The translations under genes and the position numbers were made by a program. The notes beneath the pieces are model-generated. The model ran no database searches, was not told the DNA's origin, and saw only the letters and a list, made by a program, of their open reading frames with translations. Shown piece after piece: positions 1-7,365 of a stretch of 22,527 nt of DNA; positions within the stretch are counted from its first letter, which is position 1; the number at the start of each line of letters is the position of its first letter. This DNA comes from Io17-Chloro-G2 sp034428715 (GTDB lineage Bacteria; Chloroflexota; Dehalococcoidia; Lucifugimonadales; UBA3495). The DNA lies in contig DAOUHE010000069.1 of NCBI GenBank assembly GCA_034428715.1, positions 1 through 22,527 on the forward strand, written 5' to 3'.

Positions 1-72
1 ATCGTTACTGCCCAATTCATATTGGCCGCGGCCAGATGGGTCGCCCTTAGTCTCAGACTTGGCCCAGTCCAC
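1..72 (-). CDS. Possible 5' end of an unidentified gene running off the left edge
   Basis: On the minus strand a GTG codon at 70-72 is preceded, 7 nt upstream, by a strong Shine-Dalgarno sequence (GGTGGAGG). From there an open frame of 24 codons runs to base 1 without a stop. The visible N-terminus begins V-D-W-A-K-S-E-T-K-G-D-P-S-G-R-G. I do not recognise the family and 24 residues are too few to assign one. The call rests on the ribosome binding site and the open frame only; it could also be chance at the window edge. Confidence 0.4.
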   Translation of the reverse strand, partial: MDWAKSETKGDPSGRGQYELGSND

Positions 73-87
73 TGGTTATCCTCCACC

Positions 88-237
88 TCATCTCGTCACA
101 GCAGGGCTTTTCAGCCGGGCTTCTAGGAGTTCCCAGTCCTGGAAGGTCTGCGCCAAAACGCTGCGGATGGCCCGGCCTAAAAGCCCGGCCCGGTTGAACG
201 TGGGAATGATGGCGCTGATCGTGGGCAAGACGCTCAT
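88..237 (-). pseudogene. Truncated glycosyltransferase family 2 N-terminus
   Basis: A 49-codon minus-strand frame starts at ATG 235-237 and begins MSVLPTISAIIPTFNRAGLL, followed by GRAIRSVLAQTFQDWELL. This is the classic first beta strand and helix of a GT-A fold family 2 glycosyltransferase (S-x-I-I-P-T-x-N-R then S-V-L-x-Q-T). The expected nucleotide-binding V-D-D-G-S motif should follow W-E-L-L. Instead the frame continues E-A-R-L-K-S and stops with TGA at 88-90, just before the Shine-Dalgarno sequence of the next gene. Only about 38 residues resemble the family, so I read it as a remnant left by deletion or recombination. No convincing ribosome binding site precedes it. Confidence 0.65.
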
Positions 238-316
238 TTAGATGAACTATCCGCTGGCCGGGATACCATACAATGCAGTGCCGAATCCAGTAAGCACTCA
301 AACCACACCGCTCACC

Positions 317-374
317 GTAAGCCCTTCGGCCGGGAATACCCCGAGTGCGGCCGAAGGGGTCGGGACAGGCTTAC
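317..374. repeat. Palindromic intergenic repeat
   Basis: An 11-bp perfect inverted repeat (CCCTTCGGCCG at 322-332, its complement at 348-358) is flanked by GTAAGCC at 317-323 and its complement GGCTTAC at 368-374. The right half (GGCCGAAGGGGTCGGGACAGGC) resembles the element at 3351-3485, so it is probably a member of the same dispersed family. It has no T-tract on either side and so is not an obvious terminator for mutL, whose stop lies 77 bp away. The rest of 238-450 holds nothing I can assign. Confidence 0.6.
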
Positions 375-450
375 AATCCACAAATAGTGGTCTTCAGTCA
401 ACCCAGGGCAACGGTCGCACTACCAGATTGTGATGGGGCACTCACTAGGT

Positions 451-2202
451 CTACCGGCGGCCGAACTCCCGCTCCATGTGGTAGGAGCTGAAATGAATCA
501 TCGTGGGACGGCCGTGGGGACAGGTATGGGGGGTCTCGACCGCTTCCAATTGCTCTAATAAAGTCCGCATCTCGATTTCGGTCAGGCTCTTCCCGGCTCT
601 GATGGCGCCATGGCAGGCGATTGAAGCCGCCAAAACGTCTTCCTGCTGGCGCATCAACCCTTCAAACGCCACCATGTCCAGCACGTCCAACAAAGATTTA
701 CCTGGGTCTCCCGGCCCTTTGGATGTCAGGATGCTGGGCACCGCCCTCAGCAGGAAACTGTTGTCGCCAAAATGCTCAACGACGAACCCGTAACTCTCCA
801 GCAACCCGCCATGATCCTTGAGCATGTCAACCTGCGCCGGTGACAATTCCACCGTTACCGGCTCCAAAAGGGGCTGTGACTGGGGTTCCCGGTCTTGTGG
901 TCCCGACGACCCTTGACGCAAGCGTTCGAACAAGACCCTTTCGTGGGCCGCGTGCTGGTCTACCAGGAACATTCCTTCCAGACCTTCCGCCACTATGTAG
1001 GTCAATTTGAGTTGGCCCACCACCTTGAGGGCAGGAGCCCCGGGCCTCGATATAGCGGGGGTGAACGTCTCGGGCGGAGGAGGGTAGGTTCCCCGGTGCG
1101 CCCCGCCGCCACGGGTTCCACCGCCAAAAGAGATCCGAGGGAAAAATGCCGGTCCCTCAGCCACAGGGGAGCCGCTGACCGGCGGCGGAGGCCGCATCTG
1201 GGGCACCGGGGAATCCGCCACCAGCACCGCCCTGACCGCCCGCTGCAGCGTTGCAAAGGCCTTGCCTTCCTGGTGGAAACGGATCTCCCGCTTGGACGGG
1301 TGGGCGTTGACGTCCACCTGGTTGTAGGGGACGTCCAGGTTCAACGCCGCCAGGGGAAAACGTCTTTCCGGCAGCAGGCCGTGGTAGGCCTCTTCCAGGG
1401 CGAAGGACAGCATTCGGCTTTGGATCCAACGCCGGTTGACGAAAAATGCCATATGGGTGCGGTTGGCCCGGTTCAGGCTGGGAGGGCTGATAAAGCCGTC
1501 TACCCGATAACCCACCTCGGCATCTTCTCCGTGGACTTCCAACATCTGTTCCGCCACATCCACGCCGTAAACGGAGGCCAGCGCGTCTTTGGGGTTGCCG
1601 CTGCCGGGAGTGAGCAATTGTTGCTTGCCATCTACTGTCAGTAGAAAACGGACGTGGGGATATGCCAAGGCATAGCGGCTCACCAACTCTTGTACCCTGG
1701 ATGCTTCGGTGGAGTTGGTGCGCAGGAATTTACGGCGGGCTGGAAGGTTGCCAAAGAGGTCGGACACCGTTACCGACGTGCCGCCCGCCGCTCCCTGGGC
1801 GCCCGAATGGGTTAAAGTGCCCCATTTTAGATGCACGGTGTGCCCGGCGTCAGCATCAGAACAGCGGGTGGTAAGGGTTAGATCGGAAACGGCCGCGATA
1901 CTGGGCAGGGCTTCACCCCGGAATCCCAGGGTGCTCATGGACTCCAATTGCGCCTGGCTGTCCAGCTTGCTAGTGGCGTGGCGCTGGAAGGCCAACTCCA
2001 CCTGGTCAACGGGAATGCCATGGCCATCGTCGGTGATGCGTATCTGCTGGACACCTCCGCCTTGGATCTCAACGGTTATCTGGGACGCCCCGGCATCCAG
2101 GGAATTCTCCACCAACTCTTTAACCGCCGACGCGGGGCGTTCCACGACTTCGCCAGCGGCGATCTTACTGGCCAGGTCCGGCGGAAGCACCTTGATCGGC
2201 AT
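451..2202 (-). CDS. mutL: DNA mismatch repair protein MutL (endonuclease type)
   Basis: MutL couples mismatch recognition by MutS to strand incision. The 583-aa protein has the GHKL ATPase domain at residues 1-330: E29 and N33 in the A-A-G-E-V-V-E-R-P segment with K-E-L-V-E-N-S-L-D-A-G, D-D-G-H-G-I at 58-63, R-H-A-T-S-K-L at 74-80 and L-G-F-R-G-E-A-L at 92-99. A Pro/Gly-rich linker (about 335-390) leads to the C-terminal dimerisation domain. That domain carries D-Q-H-A-x2-E-x4-E at 415-426 and C-P-H-G-R-P at 561-566. These motifs mark the MutL class with its own metal-dependent nicking activity, found in bacteria lacking MutH. The start ATG lies 9 bp after the HAD gene, so the two are probably co-transcribed. 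Length is normal for the family. Confidence 0.97.
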   Translation of the reverse strand: MPIKVLPPDLASKIAAGEVVERPASAVKELVENSLDAGASQITVEIQGGGVQQIRITDDGHGIPVDQVELAFQRHATSKLDSQAQLESMSTLGFRGEALPSIAAVSDLTLTTRCSDADAGHTVHLKWGTLTHSGAQGAAGGTSVTVSDLFGNLPARRKFLRTNSTEASRVQELVSRYALAYPHVRFLLTVDGKQQLLTPGSGNPKDALASVYGVDVAEQMLEVHGEDAEVGYRVDGFISPPSLNRANRTHMAFFVNRRWIQSRMLSFALEEAYHGLLPERRFPLAALNLDVPYNQVDVNAHPSKREIRFHQEGKAFATLQRAVRAVLVADSPVPQMRPPPPVSGSPVAEGPAFFPRISFGGGTRGGGAHRGTYPPPPETFTPAISRPGAPALKVVGQLKLTYIVAEGLEGMFLVDQHAAHERVLFERLRQGSSGPQDREPQSQPLLEPVTVELSPAQVDMLKDHGGLLESYGFVVEHFGDNSFLLRAVPSILTSKGPGDPGKSLLDVLDMVAFEGLMRQQEDVLAASIACHGAIRAGKSLTEIEMRTLLEQLEAVETPHTCPHGRPTMIHFSSYHMEREFGRR

Positions 2203-2211
2203 GGCTTGGCC

Positions 2212-2649
2212 TTAAAAAAGAGATACGGTGGAACCCTTGGCCCGGTATTGCTTATCTTCTGAGGTGCCCGTGGCGATGAAGTCGCGGACTATCCGGTAGA
2301 TGCGGTCCATCTCCTGGTCGAAGCTGCGTTTGAAGAAATACGGCGGCACCCAGACGCCGCCAAAGGCGGAAACCACTTCGGGGTAATCGTCGATGACGAA
2401 TTCGGGTTCGAAGGGCACACCCAACTCCACCAAACGCTCGTGGAAATGATGGGTCGGCTTCTCGTACACGCCACTGATAAGGGGTTTGAGGCCATGCTTT
2501 TCCACCACTTCCCAGCGCTCCCCCATCCCCGACCAGATGTATATCTCGTTACCCTCATCTTTTAGCTGGGTCAGGGTTTCCATGGTGCCTGGGCGCAGGC
2601 TATCGTCCAGGCCGAGGATAGTGTAGTCCACGTCGAAAAATATCTTCAT
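2212..2649 (-). CDS. Small HAD-superfamily hydrolase
   Basis: The 145-aa protein starts MKIFFDVDYTILG. This is haloacid dehalogenase motif I (D-x-D-x-T, with D6 the expected nucleophile and D8 the general acid). Motif II is seen in Y-I-W-S-G-M-G, and F-V-I-D-D-Y-P-E near residue 106 matches the acidic motif IV. It is short, with little room for a cap domain, so it is probably a phosphatase of small phosphate esters; the substrate is unknown. It lies 9 bp upstream of mutL in the same direction, suggesting one transcript, but no functional link to repair is implied. Confidence 0.8.
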   Translation of the reverse strand: MKIFFDVDYTILGLDDSLRPGTMETLTQLKDEGNEIYIWSGMGERWEVVEKHGLKPLISGVYEKPTHHFHERLVELGVPFEPEFVIDDYPEVVSAFGGVWVPPYFFKRSFDQEMDRIYRIVRDFIATGTSEDKQYRAKGSTVSLF

Positions 2650-2714
2650 GCGCGGGACACGGTCCTTCTTGCCAAACCGGTTTTAGGCCGCCGGCTGATA
2701 ACGTTATGCCAGTG

Positions 2715-2743
2715 ATTATATCGTAACATCGAAGACGATTATA
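2715..2743 (-). promoter_or_regulatory. Possible promoter region for HAD-mutL (two TATAAT boxes)
   Basis: Reading the minus strand, two perfect TATAAT hexamers occur at 2738-2743 and 2715-2720, separated by exactly 17 bp. They lie 66-94 bp upstream of the HAD start codon in an AT-rich patch of an otherwise GC-rich gap (2650-2842). A good -35 box at 16-18 bp is not visible for the first; TTGTCA at 2755-2760 is only 11 bp away. One or both may be -10 elements. The rest of the gap shows no gene. Confidence 0.35.
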
Positions 2744-2842
2744 CGACAAACTCGTGACAACTCAGGTCCTTTATCCCGCCACCAGAGCCACGCCCTTCGC
2801 AATTTGATGGGCCGTTACCCGACTCCCGTTAATCGGCTTCCA

Positions 2843-3214
2843 CTAACCAGTGGTCCGCAGGGCAGCTTCCATGGTTTTCATGTTGGCCCCCACTACCAAT
2901 CTGCCGCCCATTCGAACCAGCGGCCTGCGGATCAATCTGGGTTCCTCAAGCATCAGCTCCATCATCCGGCTTTCGGGCAAGTCCTGTCCGTCCAGCCCCA
3001 TCTTTTTCAGGCTAGGACTGCGCCGGGCAAACAAGCTGCCCAGGCCCTCGTCTGGCCCCGATACCTGGGCCAGTTCCTGCAGTTCATCCCGGCTGAAGCG
3101 GTCTTTGAAGAAATCCCTCTCTTCAACTTCCATGCCATTCTGTAAGAGCAACTCTCTTACCTTGCGGCACGAGGATCAACTACGCCACCAATAGAGTGTA
3201 ACCTTGTCCCTCAT
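2843..3214 (-). CDS. ArsC/Spx-family thioredoxin-fold selenoprotein (TGA read as Sec13)
   Basis: The frame starts at ATG 3212-3214, preceded by GCGAGG five bases upstream. It reads M-R-D-K-V-T-L-Y-W-W-R-S, then TGA at 3176-3178, then S-S-C-R-K-V-R-E, and continues to TAG at 2843-2845. With TGA as selenocysteine the product is 123 aa, the usual size for the ArsC/Spx family. The N-terminal strand plus U13-S-S-C16 replaces the family's C-x-x-C active site. Downstream are E-E-R-D-F-F-K (31-37), R-S-P-x-x-K-K-M-G-L (65-74) and the R-R-P motif (96-98) followed by G-G-R-L-V-V-G. Sec would be the catalytic nucleophile, as first-position Cys is in ArsC. A perfect hairpin follows the TGA. Starting instead at an internal TTG (3149-3151) would delete the active site. 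It lies between mutS and the HAD-mutL pair. The alternative is a Cys-to-stop point mutation making a pseudogene; the SECIS-like hairpin and a second selenoprotein nearby argue against that. Confidence 0.7.
3142..3178 (-). promoter_or_regulatory. Candidate bacterial SECIS element of the ArsC/Spx gene
   Basis: After the TGA (3176-3178) come 15 nt and then a perfect 7-bp stem: GTAAGAG at 3154-3160 with CTCTTAC at 3142-3148, loop AGTTG at 3149-3153. The apical loop starts 22 nt after the TGA and has G at its second position. Both fit the published bacterial SECIS description as I remember it (loop roughly 16-37 nt from UGA, stem of at least 4 bp, G among the first two loop bases). Confidence 0.65.
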
Positions 3215-3350
3215 ATCAACCTCGCGATCTTTGATTCCCTTAAGTTCACAGCCGTTATTTCTGCCCTTAACCACCGTCAAAACCAACGGAAAACGCGTCT
3301 ACCGAACGCCTCCAGTACCCCCAAACGTGTCTTCTTGAATGCTACCATCA

Positions 3351-3485
3351 TGTCATCCTGAACCCTTCGGGGGAGCCTGTCCTGAGCGAAGCCGAAGGGC
3401 TCAGGACAGGCTCCGTGAGGGATCTGGGGAAGGGAGATGTTCTGCCCCCCAGATGTTTCGCTGCTGCGGCTGGCTCAACATGACA
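3351..3485. repeat. Dispersed inverted-repeat element with nested 15-bp palindrome
   Basis: The element is bounded by TGTCAT (3351-3356) and ATGACA (3480-3485). Its right half, read on the other strand, resembles the left half, with GATCTGGGG repeated as an inverted arm (ATCTGGGG 3422-3429 with CCCCAGAT 3447-3454). A nested hairpin has a perfect 15-bp stem, GAGCCTGTCCTGAGC at 3373-3387 with its complement at 3399-3413, loop 11 nt. This is the familiar non-coding repeat seen between genes in many bacteria; its translation gives the tell-tale P-E-R-S-R-R string. It occupies the centre of the 390-bp gap between mutS and the ArsC/Spx gene; the rest of that gap shows nothing else. Confidence 0.8.
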
Positions 3486-3604
3486 GTTTACGGGGTCTTG
3501 GTTGCCATGAAACCGGCGATCCGCTGATGAACTGCCCCGAATGTTTCACTCACTGGGCGCGGTACGCCTCCCACGGAAATACGGCCGCCCCTCTAAAGAC
3601 CATC

Positions 3605-6295
3605 TTAGTCTTCGTCTAAAATCCCCGGCTCCCCACCCTCGGCCTCTTTTAATTGTTCCTGCAATTGGTAGAGCTTGTTGATGGCTTCTAAGGGTGTCAG
3701 GTTCGGAATGTCCAACCGGCGCAACTGCCCGGCCATGGCTTCGGCAGGGCTGAAAAGCCGCATCTGTTGGGCCGGCGCTGCTCTTTTCTTTCCTTTACTG
3801 GCACATGTTATCCGTTGGCCATCCCGCTCCAGATCTTCCAGCACCTCCCAAGCCCGGTTCACCACTCCCCTTGGCAACCCGGCCAATTGAGCGACGTGCA
3901 CGCCGTAGCTTTTGTCCGCTCCGCCGGGAACGATCCGGTGCAGAAACACCACGTCTCCGTCCTCCTCGGCAACGGCCACGCTGAAATTACGCACCCCCGG
4001 CAAAATGGCGGCCAAGCCGGTGAGCTCATGGTAGTGGGTGGCGAACAGGGTCTTGCAACCCAGCCTAGGATCATTGTGCAGGTGCTCGATCACCGACCGG
4101 GCGATGGACAGGCCGTCATAGGTGCTGGTACCCCGGCCAACCTCGTCAAGGATCACCAGGGATCTCGACGTTGCTTGGTTGAGAATGGCGGCCGTCTCCA
4201 CCATCTCCACCATGAACGTGGACTGGCCGGTGGCGAGGTCGTCCTGCAGGCCGACCCTGGTGAAGATGCGGTCCACCAGCCCGATAGTGGCATGGGACGC
4301 TGGAACGAAGCTGCCGGTCTGGGCCATCAGGGTGATGATGGCCACCTGCCGAATGTAGGTAGATTTCCCAGCCATGTTGGGCCCGGTGAGCACCACCACG
4401 GGGCATTCCCCGGTCACCAGATTGACGTTGTTGGGAACGTAGGCCCCCGGGTCCAGCACTTGCTCCACCACGGGATGGCGGCCGGCTTGAATAGATATGG
4501 TGCTGTCCATATTCAGCACGGGCCGTACATATCCGTGATTCACCGCCACTTCGGCCAGGTTACAAAAAACGTCGGTTTGAGCCACCGCCTCGGCCAGGGC
4601 TTTTAAGGCACCGCCGGACTCTCCCACCTGGGCGCACACCCGCCGGTAGACTGCTCTCTCGGTTTCCTCGATCCGTTCCCTGGCATTGAGCACCAGAGAC
4701 TCATATTCCTTAAGCTCGGGAACGATGTAGCGTTCGGCGTTGGTCAGTGTCTGGCGGCGGATATAGTCATCCGGCACCTGTCCAGAGCTTACCTTGCTCA
4801 CCTCTATGTAATAACCAAACACCTGGTTATAGCCTACTTTCAGCCCCCTGATCCCGGTCCTGTCCCGCTCCCGCTGCTCCAAGCCGGCGATGAACCGGCG
4901 GGCGTCCCGGGCGCTTGATTTCAATTGGTCCAGATCCGGCGCGAACCCTTCCCTGATAACGTTGCCCTCGCCCACGGGGCCCGACGGCTCGGAAACGATG
5001 GCGTGTTGGATCACCGCGGCCACTTCAGGCAAGGGTGTCAGCCGCCGACAAAGCCACTCCACCGTGGCAGGAGGATTGTTGGCCGGGCGTTGTGAATCTG
5101 GGCCACCGGTTTCTTCGGTCTCTCCGGAATCGATGGCGGACTGATCTTCAGCCAAAAGCTGCGAAAGTTCGGCCACTGCTCCCAACCCGTGTGCCATGGC
5201 CACCAGGTCCCGTGGAAGCACGGTGCCCACTTTAACCCGGTTCAATATCCGCTCCAGATCGGGAATCTTACGAAGCAATGAAACCGCGTGGGCCCTCCGG
5301 AGGGCATCCTGGAAGAAATATTCCACCGCGTCCAACCGTTGCTCCAAAGGCTCCAACTCCAGCAAAGGCTGGCCCATCCAGCGGCGCAGCAACCGGCCGC
5401 CCATGGGGGTGCGGGTCTGGTCCAATGTCGACAGCAACGAAAGCTGGTCGCTACCCCAGCGTCCTGCCTGAAACAACTCCAGGTTCCGGCGGGTCTGCAC
5501 GTCCAGGGTCATGAACGAACCTGTGGAATAGACCGTCAGCCTGGCCAGCGGGACCTCGATGGTTTTTTGGGTATGTCCCAGGTAGTTGAGGATGGCGCCG
5601 GCCGCCCGCACCGCTAGAGGCATGTCCTGGCACCCCAGGGACTCCAACGAAAGAATCCCGTAAAGGTCCAGAAGGTCTCGGGTGCATGAGTCCAAATCAA
5701 AGGCCGCGGATTCCACCTGGGTCAGCAGGCATCTTGCTGGCCTGTCTTCGCCGGAAGCCCACCCCGGCGTTTGTTCCGATGTTGGCGTAAGCGCCTCGGC
5801 CGCCCCAATGCGCTCCAGTTCCAGAGCCAAAAGGCCGGATTCGATCTGGGTGGCAAAAAACTCGCCGGTGGAGATATCGACGTAGGCCAGCCCGGCCAGG
5901 GCATCATCCTCAACCACCGCGGCCAGGTAGTTGTTAGTGTTTTGTTCCAGCAGGGCCGGCTCGGTCACCGTGCCCGGCGTTACCACCCGGACGACGCCCC
6001 GTTCAACCAGGCCTTTGGAACCTGTTGGCTCGGTGAGTTGCTCGCAGATGGCCACCTTGTGTCCCCGTTTGATCAAACGGGCTAGGTAGTTCTCCAGAGA
6101 GTGGGCAGGCACCCCGGCCATGGGCACTCGGAGGGTTTTGCCCATACTGCGGGAAGTGAGGGTTATCTCCAGTTCTTGGGCAGCGAGGCGGGCGTCATCG
6201 TCAAAGGTCTCGTAGAAGTCCCCTAATCGAAACATGACGATGGAATCGGGATAGGAGTGTTTGATCTTGAGATATTGGCGGCGAATTGGCGTCAC
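3605..6295 (-). CDS. mutS: DNA mismatch repair protein MutS
   Basis: MutS binds base mismatches and small loops in DNA and, in its ATP-bound sliding-clamp form, recruits MutL. The 896-aa product has the mismatch-reading F-Y-E at residues 27-29 in G-D-F-Y-E-T-F, the connector and lever domains, and the C-terminal ATPase. The ATPase has Walker A G-P-N-M-A-G-K-S-T at 638-646, Walker B V-I-L-D-E-V-G-R-G-T-S at 714-724 and F-A-T-H-Y-H-E-L at 751-758. An acidic, low-complexity insertion sits near 383-410. The start is GTG (T-P-I-R-R-Q-Y follows), with only a weak GGTGG upstream, but the F-x-E distance from the N-terminus is normal. It is upstream of, and in the same direction as, the ArsC/Spx gene and mutL, with a 390-bp gap, so it probably has its own transcript. 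Confidence 0.97.
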   Translation of the reverse strand: MTPIRRQYLKIKHSYPDSIVMFRLGDFYETFDDDARLAAQELEITLTSRSMGKTLRVPMAGVPAHSLENYLARLIKRGHKVAICEQLTEPTGSKGLVERGVVRVVTPGTVTEPALLEQNTNNYLAAVVEDDALAGLAYVDISTGEFFATQIESGLLALELERIGAAEALTPTSEQTPGWASGEDRPARCLLTQVESAAFDLDSCTRDLLDLYGILSLESLGCQDMPLAVRAAGAILNYLGHTQKTIEVPLARLTVYSTGSFMTLDVQTRRNLELFQAGRWGSDQLSLLSTLDQTRTPMGGRLLRRWMGQPLLELEPLEQRLDAVEYFFQDALRRAHAVSLLRKIPDLERILNRVKVGTVLPRDLVAMAHGLGAVAELSQLLAEDQSAIDSGETEETGGPDSQRPANNPPATVEWLCRRLTPLPEVAAVIQHAIVSEPSGPVGEGNVIREGFAPDLDQLKSSARDARRFIAGLEQRERDRTGIRGLKVGYNQVFGYYIEVSKVSSGQVPDDYIRRQTLTNAERYIVPELKEYESLVLNARERIEETERAVYRRVCAQVGESGGALKALAEAVAQTDVFCNLAEVAVNHGYVRPVLNMDSTISIQAGRHPVVEQVLDPGAYVPNNVNLVTGECPVVVLTGPNMAGKSTYIRQVAIITLMAQTGSFVPASHATIGLVDRIFTRVGLQDDLATGQSTFMVEMVETAAILNQATSRSLVILDEVGRGTSTYDGLSIARSVIEHLHNDPRLGCKTLFATHYHELTGLAAILPGVRNFSVAVAEEDGDVVFLHRIVPGGADKSYGVHVAQLAGLPRGVVNRAWEVLEDLERDGQRITCASKGKKRAAPAQQMRLFSPAEAMAGQLRRLDIPNLTPLEAINKLYQLQEQLKEAEGGEPGILDED

Positions 6296-6442
6296 AAACC
6301 ACCCACCATCAAAACGATAATGAAATCACGCGTTCACGCCAGCAATTCTATCCCACAGGGGTGTCTTGGGGAAGCGCCTTTATAGCAGACTGAGGATTTT
6401 TGATAATCGCGGCCACCCTCGCCCAGGCCTCGATTACATCGT

Positions 6443-6476
6443 GGGCATCCCTCTCCCGGTGGGAGCGGGAACGAGG
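6443..6476. repeat. Short GC-rich hairpin repeat
   Basis: The segment CATCCCTCTCCCGGTGGGAG pairs CTCCC with GGGAG around GGT and is followed by CGGGAACGAGGG. It resembles the common intergenic C-C-C-T-C-T-C-C-C / G-G-G-A-G-A-G-G-G repeat. It lies just downstream of the flavoprotein stop codon on the minus strand but lacks a T-tract there. I therefore call it a repeat rather than a terminator. Confidence 0.35.
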
Positions 6477-6489
6477 GTAAAGATTGTCA

Positions 6490-7215
6490 TCATTCCTTCC
6501 AGAAACGCTCTTCGGTGAACTTCCAGCCCTTGGGGGGGATTTTGGCCTTCACGTCCTCGATCATTCCCGGATGGCCACAGGTGTAAACCCTGGTGTCGTC
6601 CATCGGCAACTCGAAGGTGTCCAGGTATTTCCCGGCAATGGTGTTTACCCGGCCCTTGGCGCCCTTCCACCCAGCATTCCGCTCCTCATCGGGCCGGCTT
6701 ACAGTAGGCACGAATGTTATGTCGTACGGATGCTGGGCCGACAACTGTGAAAACTCTCCATCGTAGGTTAGTTCGTCGGCGTAACTGGCCCCCAGCAAGA
6801 CGTAAAATTTATGGCCCTTTTGCACTTCGTGGAGATAGCTGCGGATCATACTGACGAATGGGGCCACGCCGGTGACCGTAGCCAACATGAAATGGTGATG
6901 CACCTTGCGGTCCAGTAGGAATATACCCTTGGGGCGAGGCCTTATGGAGATGGAATCGCCCACCTTCATCTTCCACATCAGGGGCGTCAAAGCGCCGTCG
7001 GGAACCAGTTCTACAAAAATCTCCAAGAGCGGCTCGTGGGGAGCTGAAACGATGGAATAGGCGCGCTCGATGCCCGCCAATCCCAGGGTGCAGTACTGGC
7101 CCGGTTTGAAGGCCAACGGGCCCACCTGGGGCTGCAGCTTGATGATCATCAGGTCGCTAGTGATGTCTGACCGTTCCACCAGCGTCGCCGTGGGCAATTC
7201 CAATTTACGCAACAT
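6490..7215 (-). CDS. Ferredoxin-NADP+ reductase-type FAD/NAD(P)-binding oxidoreductase
   Basis: The 241-aa protein has the two-domain ferredoxin reductase layout. An FAD-binding beta barrel carries K-P-G-Q-Y (37-41) and R-A-Y-S (51-54), the R-x-Y-S flavin motif. The nucleotide-binding domain carries T-G-V-A-P-F-V-S-M-I-R (115-125) and Y-T-C-G-H-P-G-M-I (211-219). It ends with W-K-F-T-E-E-R-F-W-K-E, close to the C-terminus of bacterial Fpr enzymes. It has no [2Fe-2S] domain of its own, so a ferredoxin or the neighbouring Fe-S subunits must be its partner. It is the last gene of the nuoE-nuoF-nuoG/fdhA-like run, 150 bp downstream of the large subunit. Exchange of electrons between NAD(P)H and ferredoxin is inferred. 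The ATG follows a purine-rich GGAGGAAGG site. Confidence 0.85.
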   Translation of the reverse strand: MLRKLELPTATLVERSDITSDLMIIKLQPQVGPLAFKPGQYCTLGLAGIERAYSIVSAPHEPLLEIFVELVPDGALTPLMWKMKVGDSISIRPRPKGIFLLDRKVHHHFMLATVTGVAPFVSMIRSYLHEVQKGHKFYVLLGASYADELTYDGEFSQLSAQHPYDITFVPTVSRPDEERNAGWKGAKGRVNTIAGKYLDTFELPMDDTRVYTCGHPGMIEDVKAKIPPKGWKFTEERFWKE

Positions 7216-7365
7216 GCCGCCCTTCCTCCCGCCCAGAGATCATTTACGCGTTCCAGCGCCCGTCATCATGGGTTATGCCGGGGCGCGGTTCGTTAACCTC
7301 TGCGGGGTGTAATGCGAATAGTCTTTCGAGGTTGGATTTCGGGGGCGAATCTAGGAGCAACGTCT

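Noticed and set aside
2843..3151. ArsC/Spx gene starting at the internal TTG
   Set aside because: This start would remove the active-site segment and leave a TGA-interrupted family sequence directly upstream; the ATG start with Sec read-through explains the whole region better.
3339..3527. 62-codon plus-strand frame with a P-E-R-S-R-R-A-Q string
   Set aside because: It is the translation of the dispersed inverted repeat; this string is a well-known sign of a false gene.
3767..4606. 279-codon plus-strand frame inside mutS
   Set aside because: It lies opposite the conserved ATPase domain of mutS, and its composition is that of a shadow frame.
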